DNA of 32,072 nt from Ostreococcus mediterraneus. Taxonomy: Eukaryota; Chlorophyta; Mamiellophyceae; Mamiellales; Bathycoccaceae. Of the stretch, positions 22,401 through 29,521 are shown piece by piece; position 1 is the stretch's first letter; the number at the start of each line of letters is the position of its first letter. Below the pieces are notes generated by a model. That model ran no database searches and had not been told where the DNA came from. It saw only the letters and a list, made by a program, of their open reading frames with translations. The translations under genes were made by a program, and so were the position numbers. Location: NCBI GenBank assembly GCA_012295225.1, contig WMKK01000018.1, forward strand, positions 1 to 32,072, in the 5' to 3' direction.

Positions 22401-25344
22401 AGATGGTAATGTCAATTTTGAAGTTGAATCGGTCCGACCAGTAGAATTGCAGGAACCTGTTCAAGAGCCGGAGGCGGAATTTCATACGCCGCCAACAACG
22501 CCCGGCATGGATACAATTCACAGAGAAGATGAAGTTTTTCCAAATAAAACAGTTGAACCTGCTGACAATCCAGTACATAGAGAAGTTGAAGAAGATGTAC
22601 AAGATATATCAGAAGTACCAACCAGTGCCAATGCAGATGCAACCTCGGAAACGATTACAGAAGCGTCAAACGCAGAAGCCTCAAGCGCGACAACATCAGG
22701 ATACAATTTGAGACCACGTTCAGCACGTTCAGCACGAAAATTTACAGTGGAAATGAATTCCGGGGGAAAGTATGGAATCTCGAAGGAATTAATTTCTTCT
22801 CTCTTTGTATCTGGCAATCTAGCTGGCAATCTTGGCAGAAGAATAGTTGTACTCGAACTTTGCTCAGGAACCTCGCCGGTCAAACGTCTAGTGGAAGTGC
22901 TAAATCTTTCCCACATATTCGATGTCATAAGTGTTGACATTGATCCAACGCAAAATCCTACGATATTGGACGACATTAAAAACTGGCAAACTTGGTCAAA
23001 GAAATACAAGATAGACCAGGTTGATATTATCTCGGCGACGCCGGATTGTAGAAGCCACTCGATGGCAAACAATTTTACGAGCGAAGATGACTTGGAAGTT
23101 TCAAAGGATAATCTCGAAACCATCGAAGCAATCATAAAACATTATGATCCTAGTTTCTGGTGGATTGAGAACCCAGCATCAGGTAAGAAAGCACTCCATA
23201 AGATGAGCTGGATGAAGCATCTAGAAAACCATCGATGCGAAACGACGTATTGCTCGTACGGTTTTCCATATAGGAAAATCACATCAATCTGGACATCGAG
23301 TCCTATTGATGATCTACCTCATTGTGACATAACACCGTGTTTGGCCAAGCAGCTAACTGGACAACATTGGAAAGTTGCTCAAGCGGGCCCATCGAACGGA
23401 AAACCGGGAACCCCACGCGAAATCTCAATGATGAATCCTTTACCACTAGTAGCCAGACTACTTAGTGAAGGGTGCAAAGCTCTGAAAGATACCAAAGGAA
23501 AGGTATATGAACTTTCCCATGGTATTGAGCGTATTGGAAAAGAAGTAATTACGCACACAAGAAAATCGATTGAAGATGCCACACCGGAAGAAATCATGGC
23601 GGCGAAAGAGAAGGAGTGGAACAACCTATGTAAACTAGGATGTTTCACTATCTCTCAGCAGCATATTGATCCTAAAAGACTTTTACGTTATACCTGGGTC
23701 AAAACGATAAAAGACTCAGGCGAAGTAAAAGCACGACTTTGCATTTGTGGAAACCGTCAGAAAGAGGAAGACACTTATTGGGAAACATCTTCACCAACGC
23801 CGCGATCAACAACGACGAGAATTGTTTATGCTAAAGGTGCTTCCAAAGCCTGGAAAATCAATGGCATCGATGTGAAGCAAGCTTACATCAATGCACCAAT
23901 TGGTGGAAATAAGAACAATAAAGAAGATACAGTAATTGCGATGCGAATTCCAAATGAAATGCAGTCGAGATATCCAAATGGTTCAATCGCTATAATCAAT
24001 CAAGCCCTTTATGGTGCAAAACAAAGCGGAAGACAATGGTGGTTGTTTTTGTCTTCAATTTTGGATATAATTGGATACACAAGATCTGATAAAGATCCGT
24101 GTTTATATATGAAACTTGTCAACGACGACGTGGTAAACATCCTCGAATGTTACGTCGACGACATACAATATGTTGGACCACGTGAAGGATTCAAAACTTT
24201 CTGTGAAGATATCTCAAAATATGTTGAGATTACTATTCAAGAGCCCTGCAGAAAGTGGAATGGTTTGGAAATATATCAGGATAATGGCGACATAATAATT
24301 TCGCAAGTTGAAGCAATCAGATTACTCGTCGAAAAACACGCAAGTGACCTCGACAAATATATTCCAAAATGGAGAACCAAGAAATGTGACCATCCAGAGC
24401 TGAGAGATCACGACGCTTTTGATCCCCGTAAAATATCTGTAGATTCAGATATTAATTTGACCAAAAAGTATCAAAGTTTGGTCGGNGCGTTAAACTATTT
24501 GGCCGTTTCTACGAGATTCGACATATCCAATGTTGTATCACGAGCAGCGAGATTGATGCATTCCCCTTCAACAGAGAATTACATAGGAGCACTGAATATT
24601 CTCAGATATCTCAGTCAACATGATGATTTAAAATTGGTCTACTCCAAAGGAAAATGTATCCAAAATGACGACAACGATTTGCCGGTATTCGCTTTCGTTG
24701 ACGCTTCCTTTGCTTCTGAACCATTCTGTGCAAATTCAGACAACACTCGTGGAATGCGAAGTACAACCGGAATTGTAATCTGTGCNGGTGGAGGACCCAT
24801 CTATTGGAACTCTACATTACAGAAAGTTGTTGCGAACAGTTCGGGTCATGCCGAAATAGTCGCCGCACATTCTTGCCTGATGGAATTGATGTTCATCAAA
24901 GACATCATGAAGGAATTAAAAATGGATCTGAACCTGATTCCATTGTTTACCGATTCGACAAACAGTATATCGTTTATCAGAAAGAATTCAGTCAATTCAA
25001 CTGGTGTTCGTCATCTTGACGTAAAACTTTCGCAGTTATACCAGGAGTTTTGCAAGAACACGTTTTACCCTGTGAAGATCCATACTGATCATAATCCAGC
25101 AGATTTATTAACAAAACCGTTCATGAAGAACTACCAGACCATGAACGAACACATCGAGAGAATATCTGGAGTCAATAAAGACTTCGAGACATGGATTTAT
25201 GATATCCTCGTTGACGGGTTTAAAGAATCCCAACCGGGAATGGAAACTGTGATCACTCTTGATGATCTCGTTGAGAAGTGTAAACTGAAAATGACGCCAC
25301 AGGAACAACCACAAGACTCGCACGTTGCTACCATGAGTGCCTGA
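19411..25344 (+). CDS. Copia gag-pol polyprotein with inserted C5-cytosine methyltransferase-like domain
   Basis: One frame of 1977 codons. Gag fills about residues 1-420 and ends with a CCHC zinc knuckle, CWHCHQKGHYKSDC (337-350). The aspartic protease motif DTGAGAS begins at D437. Integrase follows with the HHCC zinc module (HNRLGH, H614; then CAAC) and catalytic residues D681, D797, E832. A low-complexity acidic linker leads to the methyltransferase-like domain (about 1144-1345). Reverse transcriptase carries NGIDVKQAYINAP and the YVDD box (Y1581). RNase H starts at FAFVDASFA and ends near HNPADLLTKPF. All steps of copia replication (assembly, processing, reverse transcription, integration) are therefore represented. 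Gag and Pol share one frame, so the Gag excess must come from splicing or processing, as in other copia elements. Confidence 0.95.
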   Translation: MTPRPNRRVLLHTKSGRPVIGIGTFREDAGLFVAIDNATKNWKRSLGKRFDAASSKRTTTEKRLLRICSARLLDNVFKFSEQDSHGLDVEGILEKFEDEENFEDLAEVFEIKPTEIGTVAEGEWEKKNATVTTLSDEIASLLDQALPTFFASLKADSGERSYLERKYDAIAADRAQGTHALTWLYKAVKELPLRETIEAKLEEDLVNLVCSDIVQGDIPDVLAEMKELIGKVVTVSELLQLSYHGVEAQEALTKRCLEKARASSVVFRGTFEDYVKNNVNWTAAEFFNQMNELERRGFFKAHTVQDIYIADAGTRVSNESKGRNTTKPDKDVSQITCWHCHQKGHYKSDCPLFKEPQKKNTRKNGDGKRYVTAPNTTSHVVFGPEGKSPVYTVSMDRSRKPKRRSKRRNWNKSNSEFCTCETCPTQYSDRYEEIILDTGAGASSCSPTNRGLDQRTAVVLAPDACLRGLGNHRVPITQFGTQYFEVGSDGHKDIFRHDTFVAPSTNKTILSNGACHHDGGIQSYTFLYNVAQKDMVVGMDAILADVEKRFVTLRALLNQQHGHPTLRVRFLAQPEIETVAPKPVVLNPERVGLTKSEVYATESMTKVHSFINLHNRLGHRSPSAMKEMCKVLNIKWRKDWDKYLTEFTCAACVLGKMTAEKRIAPRVTPKASWPLQRVYIDTLPYEDSLGKGYETRYPDEPTDPHPVMLRHWNVRSYGRGDKTSTCECERPTHMLIIVDEATRYTWAYPISDKFSKTIAIVVEDWLDIYRPRVNERQSRHSTPQEFITLEIRCFHTDGGSEFEGAFEQMCKRRGVDHVCSPPNQQWKNAIVEGRIRLIKDLARTLMNEFCASRMFQWAHFIEYAVSNINLLPTKMGKGGTLQSPFQRLFKFQPPTSWLQQYGTLAYVHEPREGYRANSRAKPLYFVGISDGPCQGYRLFNKQTRTITVHQHCLFTYGHVHNEPFVREIEERLVALELQCPGCQDGTHDEDNSDAEEEDGNVNFEVESVRPVELQEPVQEPEAEFHTPPTTPGMDTIHREDEVFPNKTVEPADNPVHREVEEDVQDISEVPTSANADATSETITEASNAEASSATTSGYNLRPRSARSARKFTVEMNSGGKYGISKELISSLFVSGNLAGNLGRRIVVLELCSGTSPVKRLVEVLNLSHIFDVISVDIDPTQNPTILDDIKNWQTWSKKYKIDQVDIISATPDCRSHSMANNFTSEDDLEVSKDNLETIEAIIKHYDPSFWWIENPASGKKALHKMSWMKHLENHRCETTYCSYGFPYRKITSIWTSSPIDDLPHCDITPCLAKQLTGQHWKVAQAGPSNGKPGTPREISMMNPLPLVARLLSEGCKALKDTKGKVYELSHGIERIGKEVITHTRKSIEDATPEEIMAAKEKEWNNLCKLGCFTISQQHIDPKRLLRYTWVKTIKDSGEVKARLCICGNRQKEEDTYWETSSPTPRSTTTRIVYAKGASKAWKINGIDVKQAYINAPIGGNKNNKEDTVIAMRIPNEMQSRYPNGSIAIINQALYGAKQSGRQWWLFLSSILDIIGYTRSDKDPCLYMKLVNDDVVNILECYVDDIQYVGPREGFKTFCEDISKYVEITIQEPCRKWNGLEIYQDNGDIIISQVEAIRLLVEKHASDLDKYIPKWRTKKCDHPELRDHDAFDPRKISVDSDINLTKKYQSLVXALNYLAVSTRFDISNVVSRAARLMHSPSTENYIGALNILRYLSQHDDLKLVYSKGKCIQNDDNDLPVFAFVDASFASEPFCANSDNTRGMRSTTGIVICXGGGPIYWNSTLQKVVANSSGHAEIVAAHSCLMELMFIKDIMKELKMDLNLIPLFTDSTNSISFIRKNSVNSTGVRHLDVKLSQLYQEFCKNTFYPVKIHTDHNPADLLTKPFMKNYQTMNEHIERISGVNKDFETWIYDILVDGFKESQPGMETVITLDDLVEKCKLKMTPQEQPQDSHVATMSA
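22840..23445 (+). other. C5-cytosine DNA methyltransferase-like domain inside the copia polyprotein
   Basis: About 200 residues between integrase and reverse transcriptase carry ordered methyltransferase motifs: motif I VLELCSGTSP (SAM-binding loop, from residue 1146), an acidic SVDID after the second strand, motif IV with the nucleophile Cys in TPDC (C1213), motif VI ENP (E1253), a motif VIII-like CSYGFPYRKITSIWT, and a motif X-like MNPLPLVARLL. The target-recognition region between VIII and X is very short. The YGFPYRK-T-IWT form resembles compact methyltransferases seen in phages, large viruses and some protist elements rather than DNMT1 or DNMT5. The catalytic Cys and the ENP Glu are both present, so activity is plausible but unproven. 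Confidence 0.82.
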
Positions 25345-25436
25345 TCAAGGTATTGGAGTGACACCTCGTCGACGATATTTACTTTGTGACGAGGAGTGAG
25401 GGGCGCGTGAACGTCGAGTCACGTGCTTGAGGGGCG

Positions 25437-25936
25437 TGATAAATGGCGTCCCTTTCACTATGGGGTATTGACTCTATAGTATGTGGTGTATGTTTATATA
25501 GTATATGTAGGATGAAGCCTATGGGAGATCAGTATGTTTGGACATCTGATCGTAGGCTGCCAACACCCTCAGTATGGTGTTGGANTCACTCTNGTGATCT
25601 AACTGATANCGCTAAATGTGCTTTAGTATGGATCGCGTCTCCGGGAGCTCTATTGATCATGAGCGCCCGAAGTACACGTCTTCGGGCGTGCGCGGAAACA
25701 TCCGCCTCACAAAGTGACGGAATAAAAGCTAACTTTAATACTTACAAAAGGTTAACTAACGTAAAAAACACATCCACCTGAGGCTTTACGACAGTCTCAA
25801 TTTAACATTTGAGTAGGAATCCGCTCGGATCGCCGCAACCAAAAAGTAATTCTTGATTACTTAATCGGCGCGCGCGTCCGACGTATTCTGAACTCAAGTT
25901 TGGCCATCAGATTGTCAGACAAGGTGAAAATCATCA
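25437..25936 (+). repeat. 3' LTR of the copia element
   Basis: 500 bp, matching the 5' LTR essentially base for base. Even the ambiguous base calls fall at the same places in both LTRs, which hints that reads from the two copies (or several elements) were merged. Begins TG and ends CA, followed immediately by the target-site duplication. Confidence 0.96.
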
Positions 25937-25941
25937 CGTCA
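25937..25941. repeat. Target-site duplication CGTCA, right copy
   Basis: Exact repeat of 18582-18586 directly after the 3' LTR. Confidence 0.9.
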
Positions 25942-26438
25942 CGCGCTGCCTTCATATACGAGGTGTGTTTCGCCCCGTGTTACACATCGCATCACGCGCA
26001 CGCGCACGCCTTCGATACGGGCACGTATGCACGCACAGTACGGCGCACGGCGCGCGAGGGGCGTGGACGCGGGTGTGTCTTCTCGGACATTCGGCGTCAT
26101 GCACGTCGAGACCGTCGAGCCTCGGCGCGCGGTCGCACGCGTGCGCGTGCTGTATATATGCGTTGAACAGCGACGACGTCACGGGTGAGTACTCGTCATA
26201 ATACAATAAAAGAAGCGAGGCCTAATACGTCGGGTTTCACCACTTACAGTACACATAGTACTCGTGTACACTACAGTACGGCACGCACGTAGCGCACCCG
26301 TGGCGTGCGTGCGCGAGGGGCGAGGGCGAGGGCGCGCGCGCCACGTCGATCACGCGTCATCACGCGGTCGTCACGCGGTCGTCGCGCGGTCGAGAGGGCG
26401 TCGTCGCGGTCGTCGTCGCGCGGTCGAGAGGGCGATCG
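25942..26438 (+). promoter_or_regulatory. 497-bp upstream region of the YHYH gene, with candidate 5'-UTR intron
   Basis: No coding gene is supported here. A TATA box-like GTATATATGC lies at about 26151-26160. Downstream are a consensus donor GTGAGT (26185), a branch-point-like CCTAAT (26221-26226) and an acceptor TTACAG (ending 26249). Together they outline a 65-nt AT-richer candidate intron in the 5' leader. Before the retrotransposon inserted, this DNA was continuous with the promoter region of the amidotransferase-like gene at 18487, so the two genes form an originally divergent pair now split by 7.35 kb. Confidence 0.5.
26185..26249 (+). other. Candidate 65-nt leader intron (GTGAGT...CTAAT...TTACAG)
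   Basis: Donor, branch-like and acceptor signals are all near consensus and correctly ordered, and base composition drops in GC relative to both sides. It lies between the TATA-like box and the presumed ATG at 26439, so it would be in the 5' UTR. Transcript evidence is needed to confirm. Confidence 0.35.
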
Positions 26439-27932
26439 ATGACGCGTGTCGATCGCCCGCGGGTCGAGTTGGCGATGCGGCGGCGACGCGGCGGCGGCGC
26501 GCGAGCCGCGGGCGCGATCTCCGGGCGAACGGCGCGCGCGCTGGCGGCGTTGGCGTTCGTGGCGTCGTCGTCGTCGTCGTCGATCGGGGTGCGCGCGGTG
26601 ACGTATGACGCGATAAGCGTGACGTATGACTTGACCACGGATTGCACCGCCGGGGATTCGTTAACGGCGACGAAGAGCTCGGTGGTGACGTGCGGGCCGT
26701 CGACGTGCACGGTGGAGGTTTCGACGGCAACGTGCTCGGCGCAGACGGCGACTGATATCGCAGCCGCGCTGTCGGCGACGGAGAACGTGAAGTGTGGAGC
26801 TTCGTGTACGGCTGCGACGTCGACGACGGACTTTCGATGTTCGTCGGAGTGGATGGCGGCGAATCTGGGCGGTTCGCGCGACGGCGGCGACGGCGTCGTC
26901 GCGGCGTGGTGCACGGATAAATATTTCGTCGTCGTCGGTTCCATGGCGTCTGGATATGAAATGAACATGGATGATATTCCTCAACCACCTGGTGGGACGG
27001 ACAGAGTCACTTCGACGGCGTGCGTGACTGGCGATGCTACGGTGTCGTCGGTGAGGTTGGAAGTTAACGCGTTTCCGCTCATCGGCACGTACAGTTTGCT
27101 CTCCACCGCGGCGGCGTCAAACAACATGGCGTCGTTTCCAAACGGTGCACAAGCAGTGGGCTCATCGGATGTCGGTACATATTTCAACAACGCAGGTTTT
27201 GGCGCCTTTGGTCTGCCTGCGGATTCCGGGATTGGCATCACCGTGTTCGGGCAGTCCATCTATCCGACGTATTCAAACACCGGCCAAGTGACGCTCGACT
27301 CGTGCGAAGTGGACTCGTGCAACGAGCACGTCGGTCAAGGCGGTGGACAACCGCATCTTCACGGTGATCCTTTCAGCGCAACAGATGGCAAGTGCTTGTA
27401 TTCACCGCAAAATTACACCAACTCGGCTGGTAATCAAGACAACACCGTGCACCCGCCGCTCATCGGTTTCAGCTACGACGGACCTATGATTTACGGTCGA
27501 TACTTGGACGTCACCGCGCCGGGTTTCAGTACCGGTCTCGACGCCTGCGGCGGTCACGAGCACGATGACTACGATTATCACTATCACCCACAAATCTTCC
27601 AAGCGACGACGACGTCGATGCACAAGGGAACCGCAGCAGGAAAAAATTCGCCATACGTCACTTACCCGGCGTTCACGCCCGGTCCGTCTGATTGTTGGCG
27701 AGGCGACATCTCCACCGATAACGTGTTCTGGACGAAAAAGGACGATAAAGACCTCATGGCAATTTGCTCTGGTACTACGGAATATTATCTCAAGGATGGA
27801 TATTCGTTTCCATCGACGAGCTGCGTGGTCGAGTCATCTTCAGATACCACCGCTACGGCGACATCTGGCGTCGCTTCGCTCGCGCTCGGAGCGCTCTCCA
27901 CTCTCGTCGCGGCGGCGGCGCTCTGCGCGTGA
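26439..27932 (+). CDS. Secreted YHYH-domain protein, possibly surface-anchored
   Basis: The 497-residue product has a basic N-terminus and a hydrophobic signal segment (ARALAALAFVASSSSSSIGVRA). A Cys/Thr/Ser-rich region follows. A YHYH-domain core contains HLHGDP (H306, H308), GFSYDGPMIYG and the name-giving cluster HEHDDYDYHYHP (H373-P384). YHYH domains occur in bacteria, algae and other eukaryotes, usually in secreted proteins. The clustered histidines suggest metal binding, but no activity is established to my knowledge. The last about 25 residues (SGVASLALGALSTLVAAAALCA) are hydrophobic without a basic tail, so a GPI anchor or a C-terminal membrane segment is possible. Start 26439 is the first ATG; an in-frame ATG at 26475 is equally compatible with the signal peptide. 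It lies just downstream of the retrotransposon. Confidence 0.88.
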   Translation: MTRVDRPRVELAMRRRRGGGARAAGAISGRTARALAALAFVASSSSSSIGVRAVTYDAISVTYDLTTDCTAGDSLTATKSSVVTCGPSTCTVEVSTATCSAQTATDIAAALSATENVKCGASCTAATSTTDFRCSSEWMAANLGGSRDGGDGVVAAWCTDKYFVVVGSMASGYEMNMDDIPQPPGGTDRVTSTACVTGDATVSSVRLEVNAFPLIGTYSLLSTAAASNNMASFPNGAQAVGSSDVGTYFNNAGFGAFGLPADSGIGITVFGQSIYPTYSNTGQVTLDSCEVDSCNEHVGQGGGQPHLHGDPFSATDGKCLYSPQNYTNSAGNQDNTVHPPLIGFSYDGPMIYGRYLDVTAPGFSTGLDACGGHEHDDYDYHYHPQIFQATTTSMHKGTAAGKNSPYVTYPAFTPGPSDCWRGDISTDNVFWTKKDDKDLMAICSGTTEYYLKDGYSFPSTSCVVESSSDTTATATSGVASLALGALSTLVAAAALCA

Positions 27933-28074
27933 CGCAGAGCGGATCAATGTTATCACGCGTTGCACTTTTTATATGTATGGATTATTTCGTGTGTTTGGTT
28001 TTTGTGCTTTAATGTGTTGTACACGAATGAAGTTGTTGTAATTGAAATTTTGTTTTATTTCGCCGTGCAATGTT

Positions 28075-29286
28075 TTAAAACTCAGTGCTGCAAATGTTGT
28101 CGCTCGCCAGCGCGCAATCGATGGCTTTCGCCGCGTCGTCGAAATTCTCTACGTCAACTTCAAACGTGATGCGTCGAATAAGTGACGAGCCATCCGTGCG
28201 CACGCGCACATCCATACCTCGGCGATCGATGGAGATGATCCACAAATCGTCCACTAATAAATCCAACGCGTCGGACATGTGCTTTGCTAAGCGTTGGGCG
28301 AAACGCGTGTTGAGTTCGCTCAATGTTTCCGTCACGCTTCGACCGTTTTGAGAAGTCACGATGGTGTCTGGAGACGTATTCATGTATTCCTCGAGTTTGA
28401 TCCAGTTCAACGTCCCGAAACCGCCGACAAAATACACATCGACGATGCGATTCATGCGGTAAAACGTATAGTCTCCCCATCGGTCCTCCATGTCAATCGC
28501 TTCCTTTCTCGCGTGGTACTTGGCTTTGAAGATTTCATTCGCCGCAGTTTGATATTCCGCCGACGGTAGCTTTTGTACGTCACCAAAAATCGTCACCCGA
28601 GCGTTGGCTAAACCGCCCCAACCGCTCATCTTCACCGTGAGCGAGCACCGCGAATCCGCGGCGATGTTTCGCGTGTGAATCGCGAGCGGCGCCAAGCAAA
28701 AGATTGGATGCCCCGTGGCGTCGGTGGCAAAATCCACCGTCGACCCAAAAGGATACCCCGCGCGTCTGTGGTGCATATCACTCATCGTCGTCGACAAATC
28801 ACCGTAATCCGCCAACTCCATCAAGTTTCTCGCCGCCGTCGCCATCGAGGGCAAGTTCCTATCCTTCGTGTCTCGACTCACCACCCCTCCCGCCATGGGC
28901 GTGCGCAACAACCGCGTGCGCCCAACACGTTTCCTCGCACTCGCACTCTCCATCGGTATGTTTAATTCCCCATTCTTCGCCCCTTTCCCGTCGCTCGTCG
29001 TCGTCGTCGTCGTCGTCGTAGGTTTCACCCCAGAGCTCTGCGCCTCGCGCGCGTCTCGCGCCTCCGCCGCCGTCTCCCGCGACGACGGCGACGAACCATC
29101 GCCGTGACCATCACCATGCGAACTCGCGCTCGCCATCGTGCCTCCGCGCGCGAACGACGCCGCGCGACGCCGCCCCACCGCGCGCGGCGCCCGGTCCCGT
29201 CGCTTCGCCATCGTCGTCGCCTCGGTCGTCATCGTCGTCATCGTCATCGTCATCATCGTCGTCGTCGTCGTCGTCGTCGCGCGCAC
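28075..29286 (-). CDS. Plastid FMN-binding split-barrel protein, GluBP/PGR7-like (PNPOx-like)
   Basis: The conserved part starts around residue 145 (AARNLMELADYGDLSTTMSD) and continues with RAGYPFGSTVDFATD, GHPIFCLAPLAIHTRNI and GGFGTLNWI. These are the hallmarks of the plant pyridoxamine-phosphate-oxidase-like split-barrel group that includes the glutamyl-tRNA-reductase binding protein (GluBP/PGR7) and haem-oxygenase-like relatives. The C-terminal about 100 residues (through VRTDGSSLIRRITFEVDV) fit the DUF2470-type domain found with it. GluBP tunes haem and chlorophyll synthesis on plastid membranes, and a similar role here is inferred. The first about 130 residues are Thr/Arg/Ser-rich, encoded partly by triplet repeats. 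They contain a likely transit peptide, and the exact start is uncertain (several Met codons). It is divergent from the dioxygenase-like gene. Confidence 0.85.
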   Translation of the reverse strand: MRATTTTTTTMMTMTMTTMTTEATTMAKRRDRAPRAVGRRRAASFARGGTMASASSHGDGHGDGSSPSSRETAAEARDAREAQSSGVKPTTTTTTTTSDGKGAKNGELNIPMESASARKRVGRTRLLRTPMAGGVVSRDTKDRNLPSMATAARNLMELADYGDLSTTMSDMHHRRAGYPFGSTVDFATDATGHPIFCLAPLAIHTRNIAADSRCSLTVKMSGWGGLANARVTIFGDVQKLPSAEYQTAANEIFKAKYHARKEAIDMEDRWGDYTFYRMNRIVDVYFVGGFGTLNWIKLEEYMNTSPDTIVTSQNGRSVTETLSELNTRFAQRLAKHMSDALDLLVDDLWIISIDRRGMDVRVRTDGSSLIRRITFEVDVENFDDAAKAIDCALASDNICSTEF

Positions 29287-29367
29287 GGGCCTCGTTCACG
29301 CGATGCGCGACGCCGCACCCTTTTCGCGCGTCGCACGCTGTCGCACGCGTCGCTCGGTCGTCCGCAT

Positions 29368-29404
<37 letters not shown>

Positions 29405-29521
29405 GGACGACACACGCCGAATGTCCGAACATCCAGCCGCCCCGACCGCGCAGCCTCCGCCGGCGGCGACACTCGACGACGACGGACGACGTCGACGTCG
29501 ACGTCGACGGACTCGACGACG
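29287..29521. promoter_or_regulatory. Divergent promoter region rich in CGT triplets
   Basis: The 235 bp between the longest split-barrel start and the chosen dioxygenase start contain a pure GTC/CGT run (about 29369-29404); a second run lies just inside the flanking gene (about 29217-29280). No TATA box is obvious. Confidence 0.45.
29369..29404. repeat. (CGT)n trinucleotide repeat
   Basis: About twelve uninterrupted CGT/GTC units. In one frame it would encode poly-Arg, in another poly-Val, and on the other strand poly-Asp or poly-Thr, which explains the long spurious frames here. Confidence 0.9.

Larger units (their letters stand above)
18587..25936 (+). mobile_element. Ty1/copia LTR retrotransposon with a methyltransferase domain in its polyprotein (whole-looking, young)
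   Basis: The element is 7350 bp long: 5' LTR, untranslated leader, one long polyprotein frame, a short 3' leader and 3' LTR. It is flanked by the duplication CGTCA. Domain order (integrase before reverse transcriptase) makes it Ty1/copia. It looks whole, with no obvious break apart from a few ambiguous bases in the assembly. The LTRs differ at about one unambiguous position in 500, so insertion is recent on any ordinary mutation rate; an absolute age cannot be given here. A purine-rich TGAGGGGCG abuts the 3' LTR and is the likely polypurine tract. The primer-binding site after the 5' LTR is only a partial match to the plant initiator-Met type. The element is notably less GC-rich than the host genes. 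Confidence 0.96.

Noticed and set aside
29138-29521. Apparent poly-Val membrane segment and poly-Arg tract upstream of the dioxygenase-like gene
   Set aside because: Both are produced by CGT triplet repeats read in different frames, and they overlap the divergent split-barrel gene.
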